A stretch of 64,000 bases of DNA from Mesorhizobium sp. M8A.F.Ca.ET.218.01.1.1 (GTDB lineage: Bacteria > Pseudomonadota > Alphaproteobacteria > Rhizobiales > Rhizobiaceae), in contig NZ_SRUZ01000001.1 in NCBI RefSeq assembly GCF_004791165.1, forward strand, positions 1,098,382-1,162,381, read 5' to 3'. This document shows positions 44,861-53,561 of this stretch, piece after piece (within the stretch, counting starts at the first letter, position 1; each line of letters starts with the position of its first letter). The notes under the pieces are model-generated. The model saw only the letters and a program-made list of their open reading frames with translations, was not told where the DNA came from and made no database searches. Made by a program: the position numbers and the translations under genes.

Positions 44861-45700
44861 TCAGTTGGTGCTGGTTGTGGCGGTAAACCCGCACTGCTTC
44901 TGTTCCATCTCGATCTGTTTCGTGATGCGGACGGCGTTCTGTGCGTAGGCCTCCGTCACGGAGCCACTATTCACGGTCTTGTCCTTCAGTGGGCTGACGC
45001 CCGCGCAGAGGTGGAAAACATGCGGCTCCGTGGACTTCGCGGCTCCGTTTTCGGGCGCGATCCAGTAGACGACATCCTGACCGGCGGGGTGACTCGCATC
45101 CTGCGTCGCCGTCGCCACCGCGGCGGTGTCCGTGGCGATCGCCTGCGCCTGGGCGGCGACGTCGGGCGAACAGGCGGTGGTGGGCTGCCCCGACTTGATC
45201 TGGGCTGCGCAGGCGTTCATATCCTGGGTGTATTGTTCGACCGACGGGGGTTTGAAACTGATCCCCATGACAGTCGCGAGCACGGCCAGCGCAGCGCCGA
45301 GGCCGCCGGCAACCTTCTTGGTCTGCGGATCCATGTTTTTGTCGGTGAGGATCAGGAAAACCAGCGGGAGGAAGGCTATCAGCGTGATGATTGCGCCGAG
45401 CTGGTTTTGGAAGAAGAACCTGGCTGTGTCGGATGCACGGGCCGGATCGTGCCTGTTGGCCGCCTTCCACAGCAAATTGCCGGCGATTGCGAAAATCGCA
45501 ATGCCGACCAGAAGGCCGATGATCAGCGGCAGGTGTCCCTGGTCGAACCTGTTCTGGCGAAGCAGAATAATCCCGTAGATCTCGCCGCCAATGGCGACGA
45601 TCCACGACAGCGCGGCGAAAAGGCGAAGACGCGTGGCGGAGGACTTCTGGCCCTGCGTCGCTTGCCAATCCTTGGTAACGTCTGGCTTGTTGTCGGTCAT
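44861..45700 (-). CDS. Hypothetical membrane protein, 279 aa
   Basis: It has four predicted membrane segments (about residues 27-47, 58-78, 98-117 and 128-148) followed by a soluble, alanine-rich C-terminal half with four cysteines (in NACAAQIKSG, TTACSPD, FHLCAGV and QKQCGF) and the pattern VYWIAPENGAAKSTEPHVFHLC. I do not recognise the family. The cysteines may pair in the periplasm. It stands alone between the PanE-like gene and a permease remnant. Confidence 0.6.
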   Translation of the reverse strand: MTDNKPDVTKDWQATQGQKSSATRLRLFAALSWIVAIGGEIYGIILLRQNRFDQGHLPLIIGLLVGIAIFAIAGNLLWKAANRHDPARASDTARFFFQNQLGAIITLIAFLPLVFLILTDKNMDPQTKKVAGGLGAALAVLATVMGISFKPPSVEQYTQDMNACAAQIKSGQPTTACSPDVAAQAQAIATDTAAVATATQDASHPAGQDVVYWIAPENGAAKSTEPHVFHLCAGVSPLKDKTVNSGSVTEAYAQNAVRITKQIEMEQKQCGFTATTSTN

Positions 45701-46035
45701 TGACCAGATCCCCTGATATCGACACTTATGCGAGCGGCATTGGACCAGAAGGCCAACCCGCCCTGCGCTGCGTCATTCAACAAACGTCACCTGCCTTAGC
45801 GACGCGGCGAAAACGCGAACACCATAGCAGGCTTCATCCCCATCCATATTGCGCATGATTGGATCCGTCCATACCCACGGAGGCGGACGCCTATGCGGCG
45901 ATAGCTCCGTTCTTCTTCATCTCCGGCTCGAACTTGACGCTGCCTTCTCGCTTGCCTCGCCGATCAAGACGTTCCTATTCTGGGCAAAGCGCCCTTCGCG
46001 GCCCGCTCAATCGCGGTTAGTCGATCTGGAGCTGA
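45701..46035. other. 335-bp gap without a supported gene
   Basis: Short open frames occur on both strands, but none has a ribosome-binding site or a recognised domain. On the minus strand a short frame ending near 45891 reads VKFEPEMKKNGAIAA, possibly the tail of another decayed gene. Together with the livM remnant next to it this looks like a scar of a lost gene cluster. Confidence 0.4.
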
Positions 46036-46319
46036 TCAGCCCCTGCCCGGCCGTTTGAGAAGCCGCGCGTAAAGTTCGCCGACGATGTCGCGTCGGAAAA
46101 TGAGCACGCACACCATGAAGATCAGCCCCGTCGCGATGGTCACCGGGAAGCCTGACGTGGCCAGCGTGTTTTCCAGGCCGACGACGAGGCTGGCGCCGAT
46201 GATCGGGCCGACCATGGTGCCGATGCCGCCGAGAAGCGTCATCAGGATCACCTCGCCCGACATCTGCCAGGTGACGTCGGTGAGGTGGCGAACTGGAAGA
46301 CGATCGCCTTGAGGGAGCC
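46036..46319 (-). pseudogene. livM: 3' remnant of a branched-chain amino-acid ABC permease (livM type), frameshifted
   Basis: The intact frame (46263 to 46036) reads SGEVILMTLLGGIGTMVGPIIGA and RRDIVGELYARLL, the C-terminal quarter of LivM permeases. Upstream, GSLKAIVFQFAT continues the family sequence but in another frame; one base is missing between about 46279 and 46290, before LTDVTWQ. The remaining N-terminal three quarters are gone and the region runs directly into the end of the dppD-dppF fusion gene. This is a truncated, frameshifted leftover. Confidence 0.75.
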
Positions 46320-46339
46320 CGGCCAGCGGCGGCCGTCCC

Positions 46340-48271
46340 TCAGCCCTCGGTGGCGACGAGATGGCCGTCGCCGACGTCGCTCAGCGCCAGTTTCAGCGGC
46401 GCCTCGCCGATCCGGCGCGTCGCGCTGGGGATTTCCTGATCGAGGCGGTCGAAACGGTTTCTGCGCCGCGCGGGATCGGGCACCGGCACGGCTTCGATCA
46501 GCCTTTTGGTGTAGGGGTGGCGCGGGTTTGAAAAAACCTGGTCGCGCGAGCCCATCTCGACGATCTGGCCGAGATACATGACGGCGACACGGTCGGAGAT
46601 GTTCTCGACCACGGCCATGTCGTGCGAGATGAAGAGATAGGCGACACCGAATTCGCGCTGCAGTTCCTTCAACAGGTCGAGCACGCGCGCCTGCACCGAG
46701 ACGTCGAGCGCGGAGACGCTTTCATCGGCGATGATCAGTTTTGGCCTGAGCGCCAGCGCACGCGCGATGCAGACACGCTGGCGCTGGCCGCCGGAGAACT
46801 CGTGCGGATAGAGCTCCATCTGATCCGATGATAGGCCGACACGATCGAACAAGGCCGCGACCCGCTCGCGGCGCTCTTCCTTCGAGGCGATGCCGTGGAT
46901 GACCAGCGGCTCGGCGACGAGGTCGCCGACGCGCATGCGCGGGTCGAGCGAAGCAAACGGATCCTGAAAGATCATCTGCACGTCGCGGCGCACCGCCTTG
47001 CGTTCGTCGCGGCCGAGGCCGGAGAGGTTGCGGCCGCCGACGACAATATCGCCGCTATACGGCACCAGCCCGGCCAGCGCCTTGGCGGTGGTCGACTTGC
47101 CGCAGCCTGATTCGCCGACCAGCGCCAGCGTCTCGTTGGGCGCGATCGAGAAGCTGACGCCCTCGACGGCATGGACGCGGCGGGTGACCCGACCGAAGAC
47201 GCCGCCGCGCAGGTCGAAGCGGACGTGGAGGTCTTTGACCATGGCGACGGGGGTTGAGTGCTCGGCGGAAGGCCCCCTCATCCGGCCCTGCGGGCCACCT
47301 TCTCCCCGTGGGGGAGAAGAGGAGGTTGACGCCACGGCCAGTTCCTCCTCTTTCCGTTGGGCAAAGGAGACTGGCGCAAACGTCGAAGAACTCCTCTCCC
47401 CTGGGGGAGAGGTCAGCCGAGCGGAGCGGAGGCTGGGTGAGGGGGCCAGCGCCGAGTCCGGATCCCGTCGCTTGCCGATGCGCGGCACGGCGGCGAGCAG
47501 CTCGCGCGTATAATCGGCTTGCGGGTGAGCGAAAATGTCAGATGTCTTGCCTTCCTCGACCATGCTTCCATGCCGCATGATGATGACGCGGTCGGCCATC
47601 TCGGCGACCACGCCCATGTCGTGGGTGATCAGGATGACGCTGGTGCCATGCTTTTGTTGCAGGTCGCGCAGCAGCTCCAGCACCTCGCCCTGCACGGTGA
47701 CGTCGAGCGCCGTCGTCGGCTCGTCGGCGATCAGCACGTCGGGCTCCAGCGCCAGCGCCATGGCGATCATCACCCGCTGGCGCATGCCGCCGGAGAGCTC
47801 GTGCGGAAACTGTTTTAGCCGGCTTTCGGCTTCCGAAATGCGCACCGCCTTCAGCGCCTCGATGGCACGCTGGCGGGCCTGCGCAGGCGTCAGGCTGGTG
47901 TGCGCCTCGATGGATTCGGTGAGCTGGCGACCGATCGACAGCACCGGATTGAGCGATGTCATCGGCTCCTGGAAGATCATGGCGATACGGTCGCCGCGGA
48001 TACGGCGCATGCGGCGTTCGTCAAGCGTGGTCAGCTCGGTGTCGGCCAAACGGATGGTGCCGGCGGAGATGCGCGCGGCGGGCTGCGGCAGCAGCTGCAT
48101 GATGGCAAGCGCGGTCATGGACTTGCCGGAGCCGGACTCGCCGGCGATGCAGAGTGTTTCGCCACGCTCGAGCGTCAGGGAGAGGTTGGAGACGACCTCG
48201 CGGGAGCCCTCCTCGCCGCGCACGGAGACGGAGAGGTTGGCGATGGTGAGGATGGGGTTGGTGGTGGTCAT
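46340..48271 (-). CDS. Dipeptide/oligopeptide ABC transporter, fused DppD-DppF ATPase
   Basis: This 643-aa tandem ATPase powers the Dpp-type permeases upstream. Domain 1 (about 5-265) has GESGSGKS and [15 protein letters not shown]; domain 2 (about 342-610) has [23 protein letters not shown] and an oligopeptide-transporter C-terminal zone with [15 protein letters not shown]. Fused DppDF proteins are common in rhizobia. The linker (about 275-334) is encoded by a palindromic repeat element inserted in frame and is Ser/Pro/Arg-rich and surely disordered. It is the last gene of the amide operon, 214 bp after the amidase gene. Confidence 0.92.
   Translation of the reverse strand: MTTTNPILTIANLSVSVRGEEGSREVVSNLSLTLERGETLCIAGESGSGKSMTALAIMQLLPQPAARISAGTIRLADTELTTLDERRMRRIRGDRIAMIFQEPMTSLNPVLSIGRQLTESIEAHTSLTPAQARQRAIEALKAVRISEAESRLKQFPHELSGGMRQRVMIAMALALEPDVLIADEPTTALDVTVQGEVLELLRDLQQKHGTSVILITHDMGVVAEMADRVIIMRHGSMVEEGKTSDIFAHPQADYTRELLAAVPRIGKRRDPDSALAPSPSLRSARLTSPPGERSSSTFAPVSFAQRKEEELAVASTSSSPPRGEGGPQGRMRGPSAEHSTPVAMVKDLHVRFDLRGGVFGRVTRRVHAVEGVSFSIAPNETLALVGESGCGKSTTAKALAGLVPYSGDIVVGGRNLSGLGRDERKAVRRDVQMIFQDPFASLDPRMRVGDLVAEPLVIHGIASKEERRERVAALFDRVGLSSDQMELYPHEFSGGQRQRVCIARALALRPKLIIADESVSALDVSVQARVLDLLKELQREFGVAYLFISHDMAVVENISDRVAVMYLGQIVEMGSRDQVFSNPRHPYTKRLIEAVPVPDPARRRNRFDRLDQEIPSATRRIGEAPLKLALSDVGDGHLVATEG
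47271..47447. repeat. 177-bp palindromic repeat inside the DppD-DppF reading frame
   Basis: Perfect 10-bp terminal inverted repeats GGCCCCCTCA (47271-47280) and TGAGGGGGCC (47438-47447) bound the element. Inner arms hold hairpins CTCCCCGTGGGGGAG and CTCCCCTGGGGGAG. The length is exactly 59 codons and the used frame has no stop. It encodes linker residues 275-334. The core CCCTCATCCGG and CTCCCC hairpins resemble common rhizobial intergenic repeats. Confidence 0.85.
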
Positions 48272-48302
48272 TGCAGGCGCAGGCTTCCGAGAGGTTTAGC
48301 GC

Positions 48303-48468
48303 GGCACGCCCCCTTCTGTCCTGCCGGACATCTCCCCCTCGAGGGGGGAGATTGAACGGCACGCAGGCCTTCGCCAATTTCCAACGCTGCAATCGGGGAA
48401 GCCGGCATGAATGACAGCCAATCTCCCCCCTTGAGGGGGAGATGCCCGGCAGGGCAGAGGGGGGTGCC
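48303..48468. repeat. Palindromic repeat between amidase and DppDF genes
   Basis: The left arm begins GGCACGCCCCCTTCTGTCC and the right arm ends GCAGAGGGGGGTGCC; each contains CTCCCC..GGGGAG hairpins next to GATT/AATC. The arms are about 50 bp and the spacer about 65 bp. It is the same family as 62376-62555. It lies in the intercistronic space of the operon. Confidence 0.8.
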
Positions 48469-48485
48469 TTGGCGCTGACCTGGCC

Positions 48486-49430
48486 TCATTCAAACACGCA
48501 ACGCGGAAAATAGAACGACACCACCCAGTTGGGCATATCGACGATCTCGCTGATGCGGAGATCGCCGCAGACCGATGCCAGCATGTAGGCCTCGACGGGA
48601 TCTATTCTGTAGCGGCCCGCCAACAGGTCGACCATCTGGGCGACCGCTTCCTTCGCGCCGGTCATCAGGTCGGGGCCTATGCCGGTCGTCACCTCATAGC
48701 CCTTGGCGTCGAGATGGCGCGTCACCGGGCCAGATGTGGTGAAGCGCGGCGTCTTCAGCCGCGCATCTTTCACCAAATCGAGCTTGAGCACGACGTCCAT
48801 CGGGCTTTCGATCGCGGTGCCGCAGACCTCGCCGTCGCCTTGCGCGGCATGGGTGTCGCCGACCGAGAACAGCGCGCCCGCCACCTCCACCGGCAGATAG
48901 AGCGTGGTCCCGGCGGCAAGGTCGCGAATGTCGAGATTGCCGCCGACGCGACGTGGCGGCACCACCGAGTGGTGGCCCATCTCGGCCAGTGCATTGCCGA
49001 TGGTGCCGGCAAAGGGCTTCAACGGCACGCGGGCGTTTTTGCCGAACAATGCTGGCTCCAGTGAAGCCGCATCGTATTTCCAGATGTTCAGCGCCGGCTC
49101 CTTGAAGTCGTCGGCGAGCAGGCCGAAGCCCGGAATGTTCGCCGTCCAGCCGAAGCCGGACGGTTTGAACATCTCGATCGTCACCTTCAGCGCATCGCCG
49201 GGCTCGGCACCCTCGACGAAGATCGGTCCGGTAACCGGATTGATCCCCGCGAAGTCGAGCTTGGCAATGTCGGCGGCGGTGCTATCGGGCCTCAGCTGGC
49301 CACCGCCGGCATCGAGGCACTGGAACTCGATGGTGGAGCCGGGCGCCACGCGCTGCGCCGGGACAAACGAATTGTCCCAGCCGAAATGGTGGTGGCGCCC
49401 GTGGATGGTGTAGTCGCAGTTATTGCACAT
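48486..49430 (-). CDS. Acetamidase/formamidase family amidohydrolase
   Basis: This 314-aa FmdA/AmdA-type enzyme releases ammonia from short amides such as formamide or acetamide. Typical parts are HGWDNSF-like HFGWDNSFVPAQRVAPGS, INPVTGPIFVEGAEPGDAL, IPPRRVGGNLDIRDL-like VVPPRRVGGNLDIRDLAAG and FSVGDTHAAQGDGEVCGTAIE, the last with metal-binding histidine and aspartate. The protein is shorter than the 400-aa FmdA of Methylophilus, as in many rhizobial homologues. It overlaps the binding-protein gene by 11 bp and is under the AmiC/AmiR-like pair upstream. Confidence 0.9.
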   Translation of the reverse strand: MCNNCDYTIHGRHHHFGWDNSFVPAQRVAPGSTIEFQCLDAGGGQLRPDSTAADIAKLDFAGINPVTGPIFVEGAEPGDALKVTIEMFKPSGFGWTANIPGFGLLADDFKEPALNIWKYDAASLEPALFGKNARVPLKPFAGTIGNALAEMGHHSVVPPRRVGGNLDIRDLAAGTTLYLPVEVAGALFSVGDTHAAQGDGEVCGTAIESPMDVVLKLDLVKDARLKTPRFTTSGPVTRHLDAKGYEVTTGIGPDLMTGAKEAVAQMVDLLAGRYRIDPVEAYMLASVCGDLRISEIVDMPNWVVSFYFPRCVFE

Positions 49431-51063
49431 CTTTTACGTACACATTGTCGTAGTTGATCGGAACGTGGACCGGGTCGACATAGAGGTTGTCGGCGCCTCC
49501 CATGCGGGCCGATTTCATGGTGAATCGCTGCTCGTTGAAGACCGGCGCCCAGGGCGCGTCCACCATGATCTTCGCGTAGATGTCGCTCCACATCTTGCTG
49601 CGCTCCCCGGCCTTCGCAGGGTCGACAATCGAGTCGGCCTCGGCCGCCTTGGCGTCGAGTTCCTTGTTGCAATACCACGACCAGTTCCAGCCGCCCGGCA
49701 CGGCACCGGCGCAGCCCAGGATTGGACCGTAGAAGTTCGACGGATCGGGGAAGTCGGCGATCCAGCCCATGCCGCCCGACCAGATCATCGGCGCGCCGGC
49801 CTTGTCGCCGCCGGCGGCGATGACGTTGGCCTGCGCCAGCGACTGGATGCTGGCCTTGATGCCGATTGCCGCGAGGTCCTGCTGGATCGCCTGGGCGATG
49901 CGTGGGTTGGGGTCGGTGTTCATGGCGAACAGTTGCGTCTCGAAACCATCGGGGTGGCCGGCCTCGGCAAGCAGCGCCTTGGCCTTGGCGACGTCGTAGG
50001 GATAACCCTTGTAGGCCTTGTCGTAGCCCGGCATCGACGGCGGCAGCGGCTGGTTGGCCGGCACAGCGCGGCCGTTGATGATCTGGATGATGCGCGCCTT
50101 GTTGAGCGCCATGTTGACGGCCTGGCGCACCTTCACATTGTCGAACGGCGCCATGGTGGTGTTCATGGTGACATAGCCGGTGTGCAGCTGGCCGCCCTCG
50201 ACGACGCGCGCCTTCTGCTCGGGATCGGCCATCACCTCCTGGAATTTTGCCGGAGGAATGCCGTCGAGCGGCAGGTCGATCTCACCTTTCTGCAGGCGCA
50301 GCAAAGCCACGATCGGCTCCTGGCCAACCTCGAAGGTGATCTTGTCGAGATGCGGCAGGCCTTTGTGCCAATAGTCCGGATTGCGTTCGAAGACGATGCG
50401 CTGGCCGAGCGTCCACTCGGCGAGTTTGAACGCCCCGGTGCCGACCGGATGCTTGCCGAAATCGGCGCCATATTTTTCGACCTCTTCCTTCGGCACGACA
50501 TGCGAGAAGTTGATGGCCATGACATGCAGGAAGGTGGCATCGGGGCGGGTCAGCTCGAACTTGACCGTGTAGGGGTCGACGACGGTGACGCCGGAGAGGC
50601 CCTCGGCCTTGCCCGCGGCGACATCGTCATAACCCTTGATCGAGCCGAAGAAGCCGGCGCCGGGGCTCTGCGTCTTGGGGTTGGTGACGCGGTCGAGCGA
50701 ATATTTGACGTCGTCGGCCGTCATCTCGCGGCCATTGTGGAATTTCACGCCGTGGCGCAGCTTGAAGGTGAAGGTCTTGCCGTCGGGCGAAATCTCGTAG
50801 CTCTCGGCGAGGTCGGGCTTGAGGTTGGTGGTGCCGGGCTCGTAATCCATAAGTCCGTCGAACAGGCTCTTGATCATCGACCAGTTCTGCCAGTCATAGC
50901 CGATCGCCGGATCGAGCGTCGTGACATCGTCCTTGTATGTGGCGATGATTTCGCCGCCCTGCCTGGCGTTGGGGTCGATCGTTTCCTCGGCGCGGGCGCT
51001 GGTCATGCCGAGCATCAGCGCCAAGGCCGATGCGGCGACGGTCGATGCGAGAAACTTCTTCAT
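49420..51063 (-). CDS. ABC transporter substrate-binding protein, SBP_bac_5 (dipeptide/oligopeptide) family
   Basis: This 547-aa periplasmic protein has a signal peptide (ALALMLGMTSARA, cleavage near residue 25). The family 5 signature is visible around SLFDGLMDYEPGTTNLKPDLAESYEISPDGKTFTFKLRHGVKFHNG; the C-terminal half has YNVA-like YPYDVAKAKALLAEAGHPDGF. Family members bind peptides, opines or small amides; with an amidase downstream an amide-containing ligand is plausible. Confidence 0.92.
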   Translation of the reverse strand: MKKFLASTVAASALALMLGMTSARAEETIDPNARQGGEIIATYKDDVTTLDPAIGYDWQNWSMIKSLFDGLMDYEPGTTNLKPDLAESYEISPDGKTFTFKLRHGVKFHNGREMTADDVKYSLDRVTNPKTQSPGAGFFGSIKGYDDVAAGKAEGLSGVTVVDPYTVKFELTRPDATFLHVMAINFSHVVPKEEVEKYGADFGKHPVGTGAFKLAEWTLGQRIVFERNPDYWHKGLPHLDKITFEVGQEPIVALLRLQKGEIDLPLDGIPPAKFQEVMADPEQKARVVEGGQLHTGYVTMNTTMAPFDNVKVRQAVNMALNKARIIQIINGRAVPANQPLPPSMPGYDKAYKGYPYDVAKAKALLAEAGHPDGFETQLFAMNTDPNPRIAQAIQQDLAAIGIKASIQSLAQANVIAAGGDKAGAPMIWSGGMGWIADFPDPSNFYGPILGCAGAVPGGWNWSWYCNKELDAKAAEADSIVDPAKAGERSKMWSDIYAKIMVDAPWAPVFNEQRFTMKSARMGGADNLYVDPVHVPINYDNVYVKDVQ

Positions 51064-51109
51064 TGTCGTGTTCCCTTTCTCTGTTTGTTTTCTGGTTTCA
51101 TCCGGGCGC

Positions 51110-52030
51110 TCATCTCAGTTTGATACGGGGGTCGATGAACGGCGCGATGATGTCGGCCAAGAGGTTGCCGAGCACGATGGCGAAGGCCGAAACCAGCGTG
51201 ACGCCCATGATGATCGGGATGTCGACACGCTGGATGGCTTGCCAGGCGAGCTGGCCGATGCCGGGCCAGCCGAACACGCTTTCAACGACGACGATGCCGC
51301 CCATGAAGATGCCGATGTCGATGCCGATCATGGCGATGACCGGCAGGATGGCGTTGGGCAGAGCATGGCGGAAAATGATGGCGCCGCGCGCCAGACCTTT
51401 CGCACGCGCGGTGCGCACGTAATCCTGGCGCAGCACGTCGATCATCGACGAGCGCATCATACGCGCATACCAGCCGGCGCCGAGGATGCCCATGGTCAGC
51501 GAGGGCAGCACGAGATGGCGCCAGGTGCCGTAACCACCGATCGGAAACCAGCTCAGCCTGACCGCAAAGACGTAGAGCAGCAAAAGGCCGACGACGAATT
51601 GCGGCGCCGAGACGCCGACGAAGGAGGCGACCATCAAGGTCTGGTCGGTGGCGGTGCCGCGCTTGACGGCGGCGATCAGGCCCATCGAGAGCCCGATCAG
51701 CAATTCGCACAGGATGGCGCCGACCATCAGAAGCAGGCTGGCCGGTAGCCGCGAGACGATCAGCTCGGTAACCTCGGAGCGCTGGATGTAGGAGCGCCCT
51801 AGATCGCCGCCGACGAGCTTGACCAGATAGTGCCAGTACTGGACGACGAAGGGCTGGTCGAGGCCGAGCTGCTGGCGGATGTTCTCCACCGTCTGCGGCG
51901 TGGCGCTGCGGCCGGCGATCTGGCGCACCGGATCGGCGGGCAGGAGATAGAGCAGCGCGAAGGTGATCAGCGAGACGCCGAGCAGGATGAGCAGCGACTG
52001 GATCAGGCGGCGGCCGAGATAGGCGATCAT
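51110..52030 (-). CDS. ABC transporter permease, DppB type
   Basis: This 306-aa inner-membrane permease has six membrane segments, the N-terminus MIAYLGRRLIQSLLILLGVSLITF typical of DppB/GsiC and the EAA loop VRTARAKGLARGAIIFRHALPNAILPV. GGGAGG before ATG 52030 is a strong ribosome-binding site. It pairs with the DppC-type permease encoded just upstream. Confidence 0.94.
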   Translation of the reverse strand: MIAYLGRRLIQSLLILLGVSLITFALLYLLPADPVRQIAGRSATPQTVENIRQQLGLDQPFVVQYWHYLVKLVGGDLGRSYIQRSEVTELIVSRLPASLLLMVGAILCELLIGLSMGLIAAVKRGTATDQTLMVASFVGVSAPQFVVGLLLLYVFAVRLSWFPIGGYGTWRHLVLPSLTMGILGAGWYARMMRSSMIDVLRQDYVRTARAKGLARGAIIFRHALPNAILPVIAMIGIDIGIFMGGIVVVESVFGWPGIGQLAWQAIQRVDIPIIMGVTLVSAFAIVLGNLLADIIAPFIDPRIKLR

Positions 52031-52040
52031 GACCGGCCTC

Positions 52041-52074
52041 CCATTATTCCCGGCCCCCCATTATTCCCGGCCCC
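52041..52074. repeat. Exact 17-bp tandem duplication at the dppC stop
   Basis: CCATTATTCCCGGCCCC occurs twice back to back (52041-52057 and 52058-52074). The dppC stop (TAA, minus strand) lies in the copy at 52058-52074, so the other copy is non-coding spacer before dppB. Confidence 0.9.
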
Positions 52075-52966
52075 TTTGCGTCGGGTCGAGGATGTCGCGC
52101 AGCGCGTCGCCGATCAGGTTGAAGGCCAGCGCCAGCGCCAGGATCGCGGCGCCGGGAAAAAACACCAGCCAGGGTGCGGCCTGGAAATAGGTCTGGTTCT
52201 CGAAGATGATGTTGCCCCACGATGCCGTCGGCGGCTGCACGCCGATACCGAGGAAGGAAAGCGTCGCCTCCAGCAGCACCGTGGTCGAGATGCCGAGCGT
52301 GCCCCAGACGATGATGGTGGGCAGGAGATGCGGCAGTATGTGGCGAAACAGGATGCGCGGCGCGCTCGCGCCGATGGTGCGCTCGGCGTCGATGAACTCG
52401 CGTTCGGCGAGCGACGAGGTTTCGGTGTAGATGACGCGCGCGGTCTGCACCCAGTTGACCAGGGCGATGACCATGGCGACGATCCACAGGCTGGGCTGGA
52501 ACACCGCCGCCAGGCAGATGGCCAGCAGCAGCGCCGGGAAGGCCATCATCAGATCGGTGAAACGCATCAGCGCGCTGCCGACCCAGCCGCGGAAATAGCC
52601 CGCGGTGACGCCGACCAGCGTGCCGATGAACAGCGCGACGCCATTGGCGACGATGCCGATGATCAGCGAGGTGCGCGCGCCGTAGAGGATGCGGGTCAGG
52701 AGATCGCGCCCGAGCAGGTCGGTGCCCAGCCAGAATTTCGCGGTCGGCGGCAGCGGCGAGCCCTCGATGGTCAGGCCGTCGAACATCTGTTCGTTGGGAT
52801 CGTAGCCGGTCAGCCACGGCGCCAGGATCGCACCGGCGACGACGATGGCGACGATGGCCAGGCCGAGCAGCGCCAGGCGGCGCTTGACCAGCCGGCGCCA
52901 GACGCCAGCGCGCGGCTTGGCCGGCATGCGCCCGGCCGTGAGATCAGGCGCGATGGGACTGGTCAT
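52061..52966 (-). CDS. ABC transporter permease, DppC type
   Basis: This 301-aa permease has the characteristic DppC N-terminal part RRLVKRRLALLGLAIVAIVVAGAILAPWLTGYDPNEQ and LGTDLLGRDLLTRILYGARTSL, six membrane segments and the EAA loop DAERTIGASAPRILFRHILPHLLP. Its start lies inside the end of the ANTAR-regulator gene (23-bp overlap), indicating tight coupling of regulator and transporter. Confidence 0.94.
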   Translation of the reverse strand: MTSPIAPDLTAGRMPAKPRAGVWRRLVKRRLALLGLAIVAIVVAGAILAPWLTGYDPNEQMFDGLTIEGSPLPPTAKFWLGTDLLGRDLLTRILYGARTSLIIGIVANGVALFIGTLVGVTAGYFRGWVGSALMRFTDLMMAFPALLLAICLAAVFQPSLWIVAMVIALVNWVQTARVIYTETSSLAEREFIDAERTIGASAPRILFRHILPHLLPTIIVWGTLGISTTVLLEATLSFLGIGVQPPTASWGNIIFENQTYFQAAPWLVFFPGAAILALALAFNLIGDALRDILDPTQRGRE

Positions 52967-53561
52967 CGCCGCCTTCCTCTTCGGTCTTGGCCTCGTCCGT
53001 CATCGCCACGATACGGCGCGCGGCGTCCTCGACGCTGATCTGCCAGCTCATCGCCAGCGAGCGCAGCTGCGCATAGGCGCGGTCGTCGTCGCCGCCTTTC
53101 GACAAAGCCGAGACAGCCCGCACGATGGTCTGGCGCTCGGCGACACGCTGGCGCAGCGCGGCGATCTCGCCGGCTAAATGCTTTCGAGCCTCGAAACTCT
53201 GGCGCGCGATCAGCAGCGCGCTGTAGACGCCGGCATTGCCGACCGGCTTCAGGAGCTGGGCATCGGCCTTGTGCGACAGCGCCCATTCGATGCGGCCGGG
53301 CGCTTCGGAACCGATCAGCGCCACCAGCGGCATCGGCGCCTCGCCCGGCTTCCAGGGGAATTGCTCGTCGAAGCCGAGATCGGCGTCGAAGAAGACGAAG
53401 TCCGCGGCCAGCGCCTCCGGCGCCAGTTCCGGCCAGCAGTCCACGGTGACAAGCCCGATGGCCGACAATTGCCTGGTGATCGCCTGCACCGTCGGGTGCG
53501 GGCGATGCAGGACAAAGGCCCTGGCGCCGCCGAGATTGGGGATGCGCGGGGTTCGGGTCAC
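52944..53561 (-). CDS. AmiR-type ANTAR-domain antiterminator
   Basis: This 205-aa protein has a pseudo-receiver N-domain (about 10-130, lacking the usual phospho-aspartate pattern), a coiled-coil segment (HLAGEIAALRQRVAERQTIVRAVSALSK) and a C-terminal ANTAR RNA-binding domain (about 130-190, with AYAQLRSLAMSWQISVEDAARRIV). AmiR of Pseudomonas aeruginosa prevents transcription termination in the amidase leader and is held inactive by AmiC. The gene overlaps amiC-like by four bases and dppC by 23, so it probably controls this operon. Confidence 0.85.
   Translation of the reverse strand: MTRTPRIPNLGGARAFVLHRPHPTVQAITRQLSAIGLVTVDCWPELAPEALAADFVFFDADLGFDEQFPWKPGEAPMPLVALIGSEAPGRIEWALSHKADAQLLKPVGNAGVYSALLIARQSFEARKHLAGEIAALRQRVAERQTIVRAVSALSKGGDDDRAYAQLRSLAMSWQISVEDAARRIVAMTDEAKTEEEGGDDQSHRA

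Noticed and set aside
45849..46058. 69-codon open frame on the plus strand in the gap before the livM remnant
   Set aside because: No ribosome-binding site, no family, and it overlaps the remnant on the other strand.
46340..48271. Two separate genes dppD and dppF joined by a sequencing error
   Set aside because: The frame is continuous through the linker and the repeat has a length divisible by three; a fused protein is the simpler reading.
49423..51123. 566-codon open frame opposite the dipeptide-binding protein gene
   Set aside because: The composition (many D, R, V, H) is typical of antisense frames; the opposite strand encodes a full family-5 binding protein with a signal peptide.
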